A stretch of 64,000 nt of DNA from CAIVAT01 sp964525995 (GTDB lineage Bacteria > Bacteroidota > Bacteroidia > Bacteroidales > FEN-979): NCBI GenBank assembly GCA_964525995.1, contig CAZGIM010000006.1, positions 152,450 through 216,449 of the forward strand. Direction: 5' to 3'. A model generated the notes under the pieces. It was not told the origin of the DNA. It ran no database searches and saw only the letters and a list, made by a program, of their open reading frames with translations. The first letter of the stretch is position 1; each line of letters starts with the position of its first letter. Below, piece after piece: positions 46,009 to 55,056 of the stretch. Position numbers and translations under genes: made by a program.

Positions 46009-46825
46009 AAAATTCAAGATGAGCCCCGATTGCCGATTTCCAGTATGGATAATCATGTCCGCCGGGTGTTATTAGGTAGGTGATGTCGATCTTCTTCGCA
46101 TCACACTGTTTTTTGAAATGGTCGTTCAGTTTTAGAAACGGGTCTGAACTTCCGCACGAAACGATGATCTTTTTCCCTGCGGCAGCGATTTTTTTGATAT
46201 TCCCGGAAACAGCGTAACGGTTCAGGATCTTGTCAGCCGATTTTTTATTCTTTATTCCAAGGTAATCATCAATCCTGTATTCGGTCCGGCAAAAACTCAG
46301 ATCCAGAACACCGCTCAGACTTCCGGCGCTCCTGAAAAGACCGGGTTTTTGTGCAAAAAGGTATAGCGCGCCATGGCCTCCCATGCTCAGTCCTGTGATG
46401 AATACATTGCCGGGATCGATGCGGTAGTTTTTTGAGATGAAGGGAACCAGATCAAGAAAGAAGAAATCGGTGTACTGACTTTCCTTGATCGCCGGGCTGT
46501 TGATGTACCAGGAGTCGGTAAGTCCGTCGGGACAGACCAGGATAAACCCATATCTGTCGGCGAGCGACTGGCAGGAGGTGATGTCGTTCCACTGGTGATA
46601 GGAACCCATCCAGCCGTGCAACAGGTACACCATCGGAAACTGTTTCGCCTGATCTTTGGAATATTCTATTGGGGTGAATACCCAAACTGTGTCAGCGACC
46701 GCGATGTGGGTCGATTTCAGGATGTGTTGTTGCTGGGCCAGGAGAGGGAGGGATTGAATGGCCAGCAAAATGAAGATAAAACTGAATCGTAACCGGAACA
46801 GGTTTACAAATAATGAAATGCCCAT
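45980..46825 (-). CDS. Secreted esterase (EstA/D-type alpha/beta hydrolase)
   Basis: A signal peptide (FVNLFRLRFSFIFILLAIQS) precedes an esterase-D-like fold: FPMVYLLHGWMGSYHQWND, the nucleophile motif TGLSMGGHGALYLF, an Asp in CGSSDPFLK and the His in TPGGHDYPYW. Relatives include feruloyl and acetyl esterases and mycolyltransferase-like proteins that remove ester groups from polysaccharides. Being last in the PUL-direction gene series suggests deacylation of the imported glycan. I start at MGISLFVNLF (46825), since the 48 codons upstream are not signal-like. Confidence 0.8.
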   Translation of the reverse strand: MGISLFVNLFRLRFSFIFILLAIQSLPLLAQQQHILKSTHIAVADTVWVFTPIEYSKDQAKQFPMVYLLHGWMGSYHQWNDITSCQSLADRYGFILVCPDGLTDSWYINSPAIKESQYTDFFFLDLVPFISKNYRIDPGNVFITGLSMGGHGALYLFAQKPGLFRSAGSLSGVLDLSFCRTEYRIDDYLGIKNKKSADKILNRYAVSGNIKKIAAAGKKIIVSCGSSDPFLKLNDHFKKQCDAKKIDITYLITPGGHDYPYWKSAIGAHLEFFRRIVGAGH

Positions 46826-46981
46826 AGGAGCCGGTTTGTGCCAACCGCAAAGATAATAATAGACATTCCAACTGACCGCTGAAATGGCGTTCCTCCCGGT
46901 AACATTGCAGACCGGGAACTGTTGGCTATTTCTCTGATACTGAATCATATGAAAATACAATGGGATCATAAATGGCCCGGA

Positions 46982-48118
46982 TTATTTTTCAAAAATCTTG
47001 CTGACCGGCACTCTGAGGAATACCGGCCGGTATTTGCTGGCATCCCTGAAAACATCCTCCACCACGAAGCTGTTGATACAGGATGAGATCAGCAACTGGC
47101 CGTTTTCGATGAACTGGGGATGTGCCAGGCTGTTGTAGGCAAAGAGGTTGGCGGTGGATGCAACATCGTCCGGCAGCCGGGTGTGGCAGAGGACTTTCCT
47201 ATTCTTCCACCCCGTCCAAGGCGAATCGGAATAGTAGGAAACGATCTCACCGGTCATAAAACCACCCTCCTGAACTACCAGAACATATTTATCATTTAAT
47301 TTAAATACGCTGAATTGTTCCGATCCCGGTATGGCTAACATAGGTTTTGACAACCGGGAGTCCTTTACCCATTCACTGCCGTTATAGAATTCCCAAGGCC
47401 CAAGTATATTGCCTTTTGGCGCCCGGGCAACAAAGAGGTTTTTGCTTTTATCCTCTGCACCGTAAATATACGTGTGTTTTTCATCGCCGTCGCACACCGC
47501 GTGACCCCAGTGGATTTCTTGAATCCCTGGGTAATCGAAATGGTCGATTCGTTCGAGTTTGATCTCCGGTAATGAAAAAGTGGCAATGTTGGAGCTGGTC
47601 CAGGCAAATCCCCAGTCGCCCGGTTTGGCCTGGTAAAATCCCGTCATGAAAACCTTGAGTTTACCGTTCTCGATGAAGCCGTCGCCAGGCCAGTACCAGA
47701 GCGAATCCTCCGAAAACTGGCTCCCTTTGGGGGCGTTGGGAGGGATGACCAGCGACGATTCCCAACCGTTGATCACCTGGTATAGCGACCGCAGGGTGTC
47801 GGCTTCCTGTACGGCCATGCTGTTACGGATGAACCATGGTTTGCGTTTTTCTCTTGAGCGGTCGGGGTTGACGGTTCCCAGGAAGGAATCGCCGAAGATC
47901 CACACCGTTCGCCCGTCGGGAAGCAGCACTGAATATTCACCATCTGCCCCGGTCACCCCGCAGCAGTCTCGGGCAAACATCTTCATAAACTTCCGGTCAA
48001 ATGGCGCATCAGGAACCTTTGAAGAAAGCAGCGATTCCTGAGCCTGTAGAGGATCTGTTATCAGACACAACAGCAATAACGCGGCCAGGCAGGGAAAGTG
48101 GAGTTTAAATGGGTTCAT
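46982..48118 (-). CDS. DUF4185-like secreted propeller protein
   Basis: A signal peptide (HFPCLAALLLLCLITDPLQA) is followed by a propeller-like region with EYSVLLPDGRTVWIFGDSFL, EIHWGHAVCDGDEKHTYIYG and ILGPWEFYNGSEWVKDSRLS. The motif order equals that of the protein at 44376-45791, but this 378-residue version has no sorting domain. No function is established; the five-bladed layout is shared with glycan-active families. It belongs to the PUL-direction series, after ROK and before the esterase. A composite repeat element directly upstream supplies a possible TAATTTTG box at 48147-48154. Confidence 0.72.
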   Translation of the reverse strand: MNPFKLHFPCLAALLLLCLITDPLQAQESLLSSKVPDAPFDRKFMKMFARDCCGVTGADGEYSVLLPDGRTVWIFGDSFLGTVNPDRSREKRKPWFIRNSMAVQEADTLRSLYQVINGWESSLVIPPNAPKGSQFSEDSLWYWPGDGFIENGKLKVFMTGFYQAKPGDWGFAWTSSNIATFSLPEIKLERIDHFDYPGIQEIHWGHAVCDGDEKHTYIYGAEDKSKNLFVARAPKGNILGPWEFYNGSEWVKDSRLSKPMLAIPGSEQFSVFKLNDKYVLVVQEGGFMTGEIVSYYSDSPWTGWKNRKVLCHTRLPDDVASTANLFAYNSLAHPQFIENGQLLISSCINSFVVEDVFRDASKYRPVFLRVPVSKIFEK

Positions 48119-48138
48119 AGGCTTTTGCAGTGATTAAT

Positions 48139-48396
48139 TCAAAATTCAAAATTAGGTATTAGGCATTGGGCATTTGACGATAGGCAATAGGCATTAGGCA
48201 ATAGGCAATAGGCAATAGGGAAAAAAACAATAATTAAAAATTTTCACATTCTCAAATCCTCTAATTCTCAAATCCTCAAATTCTCACATCAGCACATTTT
48301 CAATTTTTCGTTTTCCATTTTCAATTTTTCGTTTTCCGTTTTCCATTTTCCGTTTTCAATTTTCAATTGTCCATTGTCATTCACTCACTCACTCAA
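48139..48396. repeat. Composite low-complexity element between ROK and propeller genes
   Basis: In plus-strand order: TTCAAAATTCAAAATT, AGGTATTAGGCATTGGGC and AGGCAATAGGG modules, CTCAAATCCTC words, TTTTCCGTTTTCC tracts, then TCACTCACTCACTC reaching the ROK stop. Module order matches the two insertions in the dehydrogenase gene read on its coding strand. Confidence 0.8.
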
Positions 48397-49499
48397 TTCT
48401 TCTCCGTGAGCCTTTGCACGGCGAAGGCGTTTGCTCCGATAGCAATGGCTTTGCTGGCGCTTAGTTTCGACAATCCAACCCCGACCCGCTGGAGTTCATC
48501 GTACCTTATGGTTCTGTTGCCGGTAGGAAGTGAAATGGATCTGACTGATCCGGTTGCAAATTCTTCAAAGGTGTTCTTGTCTTCCAGATTGTACACTTTT
48601 ACAGAGAGGCGGGCAAATTCTTCATCCGATGGACTGAAGTACATGCGGTCAATCTCCTTGAACATGGCAGGAGCGAATAGATCCCAGGCTGTAGCCAACC
48701 CACCGCCAATCACTACGATACCATCGATCAGTGTGATCATGTTCGCAACCGAATTTCCAAGGGCCTCTCCGAAAATCTGAAAGGAGTGAATGGCAGCTTC
48801 TCTGTTACCCTGTGTCAATCCCACCGCTATTTCGTAAATGTCTTTAGGCATCAACGATGTCGAATGGAGTCCTGCTCCTTCACAATAAACTCGCTGAATG
48901 GCCCGGGTGCTAATGCTTTCTTCGGCATTCCAGACCGGATTGTACCGGTTGGACGTGTTATGGATTCCGGCATCATTCGAATTGTCGCCTTCCATCAGGA
49001 TATTGTTCAGCACGATACCGCAACCAAATCCGGTGCCGAGCGTCATACCGACCAGGTTGCGGAACTGTTTGATGCCGCCATGATCGATGATCCGTCGGTT
49101 CAGGTCGGGAAGGAATCCTGCGAGTGCTTCTCCGTAAGCAAACAGGTTGCCGTCGTTGTTGATGAAAACAGGCAATCCGAAGCGCTCTTCCAGCATGGGA
49201 CCTAATGGTACTCCGCCGTTGAAGGCCTTGAAATTGGGCAGATCGCCGATGATTCCCAGGGAGTAATCAGCCGGACCGGGAAACGCGAAGCTGATGGCGT
49301 CGGCTGGCCGGGGGAGCTCAGCGCTTACTTTCTCAAATCCGGAATAAATGGTGCCAATGCACCGGTCGAGGTCGTGCGCGTTCGACGGCAGGGTGATGGG
49401 TTTGACTATTTCACGTCCACCCTGATAGGCGGAAAATACAAAGTTCGTTCCTCCCGCATCGAGGGTGAGGATCAGGTGGTTGTCGTTAGATAAAAGCAT
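48393..49499 (-). CDS. ROK family sugar kinase-like protein
   Basis: LILTLDAGGTNFVFSAYQGG is the ROK ATP-binding start, and ISFAFPGPADYSLGIIGDLP with PVFINNDGNLFAYGEALAG supplies the sugar-binding and catalytic Asp region. The usual zinc motif CxCGxxGCxE is not present; the segment reads NDAGIHNTSNRYNPVWNAEE instead. It may therefore be a divergent kinase of glucose, fructose or mannose, or a regulator. It follows the isomerase-like gene in the PUL and the pair would feed mannose into glycolysis. The IS200 element separates the two. Confidence 0.8.
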   Translation of the reverse strand: MLLSNDNHLILTLDAGGTNFVFSAYQGGREIVKPITLPSNAHDLDRCIGTIYSGFEKVSAELPRPADAISFAFPGPADYSLGIIGDLPNFKAFNGGVPLGPMLEERFGLPVFINNDGNLFAYGEALAGFLPDLNRRIIDHGGIKQFRNLVGMTLGTGFGCGIVLNNILMEGDNSNDAGIHNTSNRYNPVWNAEESISTRAIQRVYCEGAGLHSTSLMPKDIYEIAVGLTQGNREAAIHSFQIFGEALGNSVANMITLIDGIVVIGGGLATAWDLFAPAMFKEIDRMYFSPSDEEFARLSVKVYNLEDKNTFEEFATGSVRSISLPTGNRTIRYDELQRVGVGLSKLSASKAIAIGANAFAVQRLTEKN

Positions 49500-49512
49500 G
49501 GGAAAGGATTAT

Positions 49513-49660
49513 AGTTCAAAATTCAAAATTAGGCAATAGGCAATAGGCAATAGGGAAAATAACAATAATTAAAAATTTTCACATTCTCAAATCCTCAAAT
49601 CCTAAAATCCCCAAATCCTCAAATCGTTTTCCATTTTTCCGTTTTCCATTTTCAATATAA
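49513..49660. repeat. Composite low-complexity element upstream of ROK
   Basis: TTCAAAATTCAAAATT, then AGGCAATAGG units ending GGGAAAA, CTCAAATCC words and TTTTCCGTTTTCC: the same order as at 48139-48396. It carries TAATTTTG (minus strand, 49524-49531) 25 bases before the ROK start. The IS200 element begins at its far end. Confidence 0.8.
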
Positions 49661-49731
49661 TCTAAGAATCCACCACCTTAGGTGGTGGTGATGTACAAAT
49701 GGCTATGCCAGAAAAATAGTAACTTCGAGGC

Positions 49732-50175
49732 ATGAGCGAATATAAGAAATTAAATCATGTTATTTATCGGTGCACGTATCATATTGTTTGGACGCCAAAG
49801 TACCGATTCCGGGTACTTGAAGGACTTGTTAAGGAGTTATTGACAAAAGACATTGAGATGTTACTGGAATGGCAAAGATGCGAATTGATTGGGATGAACA
49901 TTCAGGCCGACCACATTCACATGATAGTAAGCGTTCCGCCAAAACTTTCGGTGTCACACCTTATGGGGATATTGAAAGGAAAGACAGCAATCAAAATCTT
50001 TAAAAGTTATCCTCAGTTGAAAAAGAAGCCATATTGGGGCAATCATTTCTGGTCGAGAGGGTATTGTGTGGATACCATAGGTCTTGACGAAGACAAGATC
50101 AAAAAGTACGTCATATATCAAGAAAAGCAAGAACGTTTAGAAGAACAACAGAGTTTCGATTTTGGCCCCTTATAG
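49732..50175 (+). CDS. tnpA: IS200/IS605 family TnpA transposase
   Basis: The 147-residue Y1 HUH transposase has YHIVWTPKYRFRVLEG, the metal-binding HUH motif in ADHIHMIVSVPPK, KGKTAIKIF and NHFWSRGYCVDTIG, with the catalytic Tyr expected in DKIKKYVIYQ. It cuts and moves single-stranded DNA at the subterminal hairpins. No TnpB partner is present, as in IS200. The gene appears intact, so the element may be active. Confidence 0.93.
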   Translation: MSEYKKLNHVIYRCTYHIVWTPKYRFRVLEGLVKELLTKDIEMLLEWQRCELIGMNIQADHIHMIVSVPPKLSVSHLMGILKGKTAIKIFKSYPQLKKKPYWGNHFWSRGYCVDTIGLDEDKIKKYVIYQEKQERLEEQQSFDFGPL

Positions 50176-50183
50176 GGGCTTTT
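50165..50183 (+). terminator. Intrinsic terminator of the IS200 transposase
   Basis: GCCCCT and AGGGGC pair across TAT and are followed by TTTT; the stem overlaps the tnpA stop codon. Confidence 0.65.
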
Positions 50184-50212
50184 CAAGTCCACCTTCTTAG
50201 AAGGTGGATGCT

Positions 50213-51982
50213 TTAATTTTCCATTCTTATATACGCCTTAATGGTGATACATTCTTTTCCTTCCGACGCTCCGAAGGGCCGGATGGTGTATTCGCCTATT
50301 GCGGCGGGAACGATGAATGTCTCGGCATAATGGACCACGAAGGGTTCGAAAGAACCGGAGGGGCTTTCAACCACGACCTCGCGCCCTTCGACGAGGCAGA
50401 TTACATGCACCCCGCCCATGGTATGGTGCGTAACCCTCTTCGAAAAGCGGTGCCGGCGTGTCTCGATAAATTCGAGTTTGTGCAGCCCGGTTTTCTCTTC
50501 GTACCAACCATCGCCCGAAGCTATCTTTTCGAACCGGTTCACCAGGTTTTGTCGAACCCAGGGTTCGGTCCTGTTCCACTGGATATTCCTTGATCCATGA
50601 CCGATGTTAATGGGCCGGGGTTTGCCGTCGAGTCCGAGGCGCCCCCAATCCCATAATTTGAACGTGAAAATGTATGGCGTCGCACTGATTTCCAATACCA
50701 TACAATCTTTGCCGGAGCAATGTACCGTGCCTCCCGGGATCAGGAAATGATCATGCTTTTTGGCCGGCCAGGACTGCACGTGTAGCGTATCGTTGAACGG
50801 GATATCAGTCGTCTCCGACCTGATCAGATCTTCGATCATTTGTTTCGGGTCGACACCCTCTTTCAGCCCTAAATAAACTTTTGCACCTTCGCCCGCTTCC
50901 ACCAGGTAATAACTTTCATCCTGGGTGTAATGAATGCCGAATTGCTCCCGGATATAGCCGGTCAGCGGATGAACCTGAAGGCTCAGGTTACCTCCGCCCA
51001 TGGTATCGAGGAAATCGAAGCGGATGGGAAATTCGTCGCCGAAACGTTGCCTGACATACCTACCAAGTAACTCCTCGGGCCGGAAAAAGACCAGGTTGAT
51101 GGCGGGGGTTTCAAAACGGTTCCCTCCGAAATTCAGGTAAAGACTGTTCTCTTCCGGCACGCAGTTAAAGCACCAGGCATAATTGGGCGAATCGTCGGGC
51201 AGGTCGCACACTTCTTTCATCCACTGGCCGCCCCAGGGACCGGCATCGAAGTAGGGGACGACGCTGAATGGCTGATTCGCTGCTTGCCTTAGTCCTTCGA
51301 AAAAGGCGTCCGCCGTGATCATCCCGGGCGCGTTTCTGCGGTTTGTGTCGAGGATGAAGTGCGATTTAGGCATGACCTCTCTTTTCAACCGGTCGCAGAC
51401 TCTCCAGTCGACAAAGTAGCCACGTTTATATTTTCCTTCGATATTTTCGTCCCGGTTGCTGATCCCGAGGTTTGAGACCTCGTTACGGCGCATCCGGAGC
51501 TGGATCTCCCAGCGGGCCATGTCGGCATAGATCATCAGGCCGGGATCAGCGAGCAGGAGCGAAGCGCCCGGTCCGTAAACCAGGACGAGACCCTCGTTAA
51601 ACCCCTCTATTTTTCCCTTCGCAGCAACCTGGTGGTCAGGATCCAGAAAGTCATTCATGTTCAGCGTGGTCAAACGGCCAAAGATCCGGTCGTCGGTCAC
51701 GTCGGGCTGGGTCATTGTCTTGATCACGGATTCAGGCAGGAATGCTTCGGAGGAGAGAATAGTCAGATCGGGTTTCAGCCCTTCCAACAAAGCCTCCAGC
51801 ACCTCACCGTCACAGATTCCCTGGTAGCATTCGACTACCACGGTCTTTTTCCCCGATGGAATGCTTGATATCTCTTTATTCAGGCGGTGGATGATTGCAT
51901 CCCAGCCGCTGCAGAAATGTCCTTCCCAGCCATGAACCGTTACTTCCGGATATTTATTGTAGTTTGATATCAAATCAGGCAT
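50213..51982 (-). CDS. Class I mannose-6-phosphate isomerase-like protein with extra N-terminal domain
   Basis: Residues about 330-589 are a type I phosphomannose isomerase: SLQVHPLTGYIREQFG gives the Gln and His ligands, TQDESYYLVE the Glu and LIPGGTVHCSG the second His of the zinc site. The first 200 residues (KKTVVVECYQGICDGEVLEA, VYGPGASLLL) resemble a degenerate kinase-type P-loop domain without GKS. This fused form of about 590 residues is known from Bacteroidota. The reaction would link mannose-6-phosphate and fructose-6-phosphate. It lies in the PUL between GH92 and ROK, and its stop codon touches the IS200 end. Confidence 0.82.
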   Translation of the reverse strand: MPDLISNYNKYPEVTVHGWEGHFCSGWDAIIHRLNKEISSIPSGKKTVVVECYQGICDGEVLEALLEGLKPDLTILSSEAFLPESVIKTMTQPDVTDDRIFGRLTTLNMNDFLDPDHQVAAKGKIEGFNEGLVLVYGPGASLLLADPGLMIYADMARWEIQLRMRRNEVSNLGISNRDENIEGKYKRGYFVDWRVCDRLKREVMPKSHFILDTNRRNAPGMITADAFFEGLRQAANQPFSVVPYFDAGPWGGQWMKEVCDLPDDSPNYAWCFNCVPEENSLYLNFGGNRFETPAINLVFFRPEELLGRYVRQRFGDEFPIRFDFLDTMGGGNLSLQVHPLTGYIREQFGIHYTQDESYYLVEAGEGAKVYLGLKEGVDPKQMIEDLIRSETTDIPFNDTLHVQSWPAKKHDHFLIPGGTVHCSGKDCMVLEISATPYIFTFKLWDWGRLGLDGKPRPINIGHGSRNIQWNRTEPWVRQNLVNRFEKIASGDGWYEEKTGLHKLEFIETRRHRFSKRVTHHTMGGVHVICLVEGREVVVESPSGSFEPFVVHYAETFIVPAAIGEYTIRPFGASEGKECITIKAYIRMEN

Positions 51983-52193
51983 TAGGCTTTGGGAATTAGG
52001 CGATAGGGAACGTATTAACCAGCATTCTTTTCGGCATTTTCAACTCTTCATATCTATTTCCGTTTTCCATTTTCCGTTTTCAATTGTCCATTCATATTTC
52101 GATTTTCCGTTTTCCGTTTTCCATTTTCCATTTTCCGTTTTCCATTTTCCATTATCCATTGTCCATTATCCATTGTCCATTGACAATTTTCCT
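51983..52193. repeat. Composite low-complexity element between isomerase-like and GH92 genes
   Basis: AGGCATTAGG and AGGCGATAGGG modules next to the isomerase start are followed by many TTTTCCGTTTTCC and CCATTGTCCATTATCC units up to the GH92 stop codon, the same composite order as at 48.1 and 49.5 kb. No gene is seen in it. Confidence 0.8.
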
Positions 52194-54992
52194 CTATTGC
52201 GCTGCCGGCGGTAATTCACCGGTTCCCCAGTTTTGGTTTGGTTCTTTCCCCAGCCAAATCTCAAGTTTCCCGCCCCGGGCAAATTCATCGTGTGAAAACC
52301 AAAAGTTGTTCAAGTCGTTGCCATTCAATTTTGCCTTCCGAATATACATATTCTCTTTCGTGTTCTGATGGGTAACGATAGTAAATTCCTTACCCTTGTA
52401 ATACCTGGGATTCAGTTTAATTATAACGGTATCAAACACCGGACTGGTAATCTCGTAAACCGGCGTCACCGCTGCATTTCCTTGCAGACTGAAAATCCCG
52501 ATTGACATTAGCGCGCTTAACCCGCCCATCTGCCCCTGGTCTTCGTCGTGCCCGCCGTACCCCAGGTCGGGTGTGATGCCACCGTATGCCTGTTCTTTGA
52601 CCCGGCGCACCCAGTACTGTGTCAGCCAGGGTTTTCCGGCATGGCTGAAAACATGGGCATTCGACACCCCGGGCTGGTTGGCGTAGCTCACATATCCATC
52701 GTTGTAGTCGAATACAAAATCCTGCGGCGCTGCCATTTCAAAGGCATGGTTCAGTTTGTCGCAAAGCACTTCGTTGCCTCCCATCAGCATGGCCAGGCCC
52801 GGTATGTCGTGTGATACGCCGGAGGTAGCCTGCCAGGCATTGGCCTCCACCCAGCCCTGACCGTTCAACGGATTAAGGTGAATGAACTTCCCATTGGCAT
52901 CCTTCGGGAACAACAATTTCTGACCTGGATCAAAACAGGCTTTCCAGCCCTGCGACCGCTTCATAAAGGTCCTAAAATCGCTTTTCTTTCCAAGTTTAAA
53001 GGCCATCTGGGCAACGACCCAATCCTGGAAGGTTGCTTCGATGGTGATCCCGGCGTTGTCTTTCCACCAGCCATTCTTTATATAAAACTTCACATCTTCA
53101 GGATCTCCCAGCATACCGCCAGGCATCTGGTTCCGCTTCATGACCTCAAAGGCGTGCTCCGGATCTGCTTTTGTCAATAATCCCTTTTGAAAAGTGCTTC
53201 CGATGAGGCTGACCACTGGATCGCCGGTCATGATGTACGAGTAACCACCGCCACAGGGTCCCCGGGGGAGTAATCCTCCGTTATCAGCATACTGTAGCAT
53301 GGATGCCGACAACTCGTCCTGAACCTCCGGCCAGCCTAATCCCCACAGGATGTTCAGGTTCCACTGGGTAAGCCAGAAGGCATCGGAGCTGTACATGTTG
53401 TATTTCAACTGCCCGTTTTCCAGTTTCGGAACCTGCTTTACCTTGAATACCGCATCGGTAAAGGTTCCTTCTCGTTTCCCGGTGGTACGGTCGGGATAAT
53501 CGCCCGACACATCGTTGATCTTCTGACGGCCCAGAAGAACATGCCACAAGTCGGTATAAAACTTGATTTGGTCTGCATCGGATCCACCCTTAACCTGAAT
53601 TTTTCCCAGCCATTCATTCCAGATCCGCCGTGTTTCGGACCGTACAGCGTCGAAATCCCAGGTGGTACATTCCGTCAGCAGGTTATTCCTTGCATTTTCG
53701 ATACTGGTATAGGAGATGGAGACCTTCATCTGAAGCAGATCCCCGGGCCTGACCCTGTATTTGGCTGAGATCCCGGCGCTGTCGCCTTTCAATCCTGTTA
53801 TATTCTTCAGATAATCCTTGCCTTTCCATCCATCGAGAGCGCCAACGGCTTTATCGAACTGAATGATAAAAAATACTTTTACCTCTTTCGGTCCCCCCCA
53901 GAAACGGTTGGTAGAGCTGAAAGATCCCTCCACTTCGCGGTCGTTCACCTTTCGCAGGTCGAGGTTGCACATGGTACTGTTGCTGATGTGGCTGCCCAGG
54001 TCGACCAGTATCTGTGTTTCTTCTTCTCGCGTGAACCGGAAGCGGTAGAAACTTACCCGGTCGGTGGCAGTCAGCTCGACCCAGGTACCCGGGCTGCGGA
54101 GGAACATCCGGTGATAACCAGGCTGTACGATTTCATCATCGTGGCTGAAGACCGATTTCCAGGCAGATTCCCAGCCTGTTGGGTTGACCGAAGGAGCTGC
54201 TGGCATGATGCCTATCCCCGACATCATCCAGGCGTGGATCTGACCGATACCGAGCACCTCACGTTCATTGTAATTGTAGCCTCCCCCGTTCTGGTTCTTG
54301 TTGCGTGTGTGCGGAGCGGCGGAGATCATCCCGAAAGGCCTGGATCCGGTAATGAAAAAGATGTAGCGGCCCCGGTTGGTTTCGATGTAGGGATCTACCC
54401 ATTCAACATAATCGCTGGCATTGGTTCTGGCAGGGAAAACCTCGATCTCAGAAAACCCGATATCTTTACCATTCCCGTCGGTAGTGATAAACTTCACAGA
54501 TGTTACAGTTTTGGGTGGAAATGTTATCGCTTTTGCAGTTCCGTCATTCGGAATTTCGTTGACATAAATGGAACTGCCATCGCTGAAAAGGAGTTTGCAA
54601 CCCGCGGTGAATTCCTTCAGGGAAGGTCGGTCATACAGTACAATCCGTTCGATGGTTTGCGGCCTATCCCAATCAAGCTGGATCCAGGGAAAACGGACAT
54701 ATCCCCACGAGGTGGTCACCCCTTCGCAGGCCCATTCTCCCAGATCGGGGATACCGATCAGGCCATCCGTAATGTTTCCGGGTTTGAACCGGTCATTCAG
54801 GAACGTTGAGGCGGTCACTCTTGCCTTCGGGGCAATATTGTCGGTTCCGGCATACCCTTCCAACCCGGCGATGGTCACACACAGGATTGTAATGGATAGC
54901 CTGATGGCCGAATTAATTCTTTTAGATACCCGATGGATTGGTGGGTGATTGAGGTGGCAGTCAAATTTTGCAATTGTATGGTTTATCGACAT
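52194..54992 (-). CDS. GH92 alpha-mannosidase-type enzyme with F5/8C-like domain and Gln at the acid position
   Basis: After an N-terminal signal region, residues about 55-195 look like an F5/8 type C carbohydrate-binding domain (WIQLDWDRPQTIERIVLYDR). The GH92 part follows, with GGGYNYNEREVLG, MYSSDAFWLTQWNLNILWGL and GYGGHDEDQGQMGGLSALMS for the catalytic Asp region. GH92 enzymes are calcium-dependent exo-alpha-mannosidases. The motif that normally reads NEPS, holding the acid Glu, is NQPG here (Gln codon 52674-52676, residue 773). This change is known from a GH92 acting on mannosyl-phosphate. It lies in the PUL downstream of SusCD. Confidence 0.85.
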   Translation of the reverse strand: MSINHTIAKFDCHLNHPPIHRVSKRINSAIRLSITILCVTIAGLEGYAGTDNIAPKARVTASTFLNDRFKPGNITDGLIGIPDLGEWACEGVTTSWGYVRFPWIQLDWDRPQTIERIVLYDRPSLKEFTAGCKLLFSDGSSIYVNEIPNDGTAKAITFPPKTVTSVKFITTDGNGKDIGFSEIEVFPARTNASDYVEWVDPYIETNRGRYIFFITGSRPFGMISAAPHTRNKNQNGGGYNYNEREVLGIGQIHAWMMSGIGIMPAAPSVNPTGWESAWKSVFSHDDEIVQPGYHRMFLRSPGTWVELTATDRVSFYRFRFTREEETQILVDLGSHISNSTMCNLDLRKVNDREVEGSFSSTNRFWGGPKEVKVFFIIQFDKAVGALDGWKGKDYLKNITGLKGDSAGISAKYRVRPGDLLQMKVSISYTSIENARNNLLTECTTWDFDAVRSETRRIWNEWLGKIQVKGGSDADQIKFYTDLWHVLLGRQKINDVSGDYPDRTTGKREGTFTDAVFKVKQVPKLENGQLKYNMYSSDAFWLTQWNLNILWGLGWPEVQDELSASMLQYADNGGLLPRGPCGGGYSYIMTGDPVVSLIGSTFQKGLLTKADPEHAFEVMKRNQMPGGMLGDPEDVKFYIKNGWWKDNAGITIEATFQDWVVAQMAFKLGKKSDFRTFMKRSQGWKACFDPGQKLLFPKDANGKFIHLNPLNGQGWVEANAWQATSGVSHDIPGLAMLMGGNEVLCDKLNHAFEMAAPQDFVFDYNDGYVSYANQPGVSNAHVFSHAGKPWLTQYWVRRVKEQAYGGITPDLGYGGHDEDQGQMGGLSALMSIGIFSLQGNAAVTPVYEITSPVFDTVIIKLNPRYYKGKEFTIVTHQNTKENMYIRKAKLNGNDLNNFWFSHDEFARGGKLEIWLGKEPNQNWGTGELPPAAQ

Positions 54993-55056
54993 GGTATCCG
55001 GTGTTTATTCAATTATGATTTACTGTTAATATAACTTTTATTGGCAACGTTGTCGA

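Larger units (their letters stand above)
49661..50212 (+). mobile_element. IS200-type insertion sequence
   Basis: A single transposase gene is framed by end hairpins typical of IS200/IS605: CCACCACC/GGTGGTGG with loop TTA (49670-49688) on the left and CCACCTTC/GAAGGTGG with loop TTA (50189-50207) on the right. There are no terminal inverted repeats or target duplication, as expected. The right boundary touches the stop codon of the isomerase-like gene. Confidence 0.8.
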
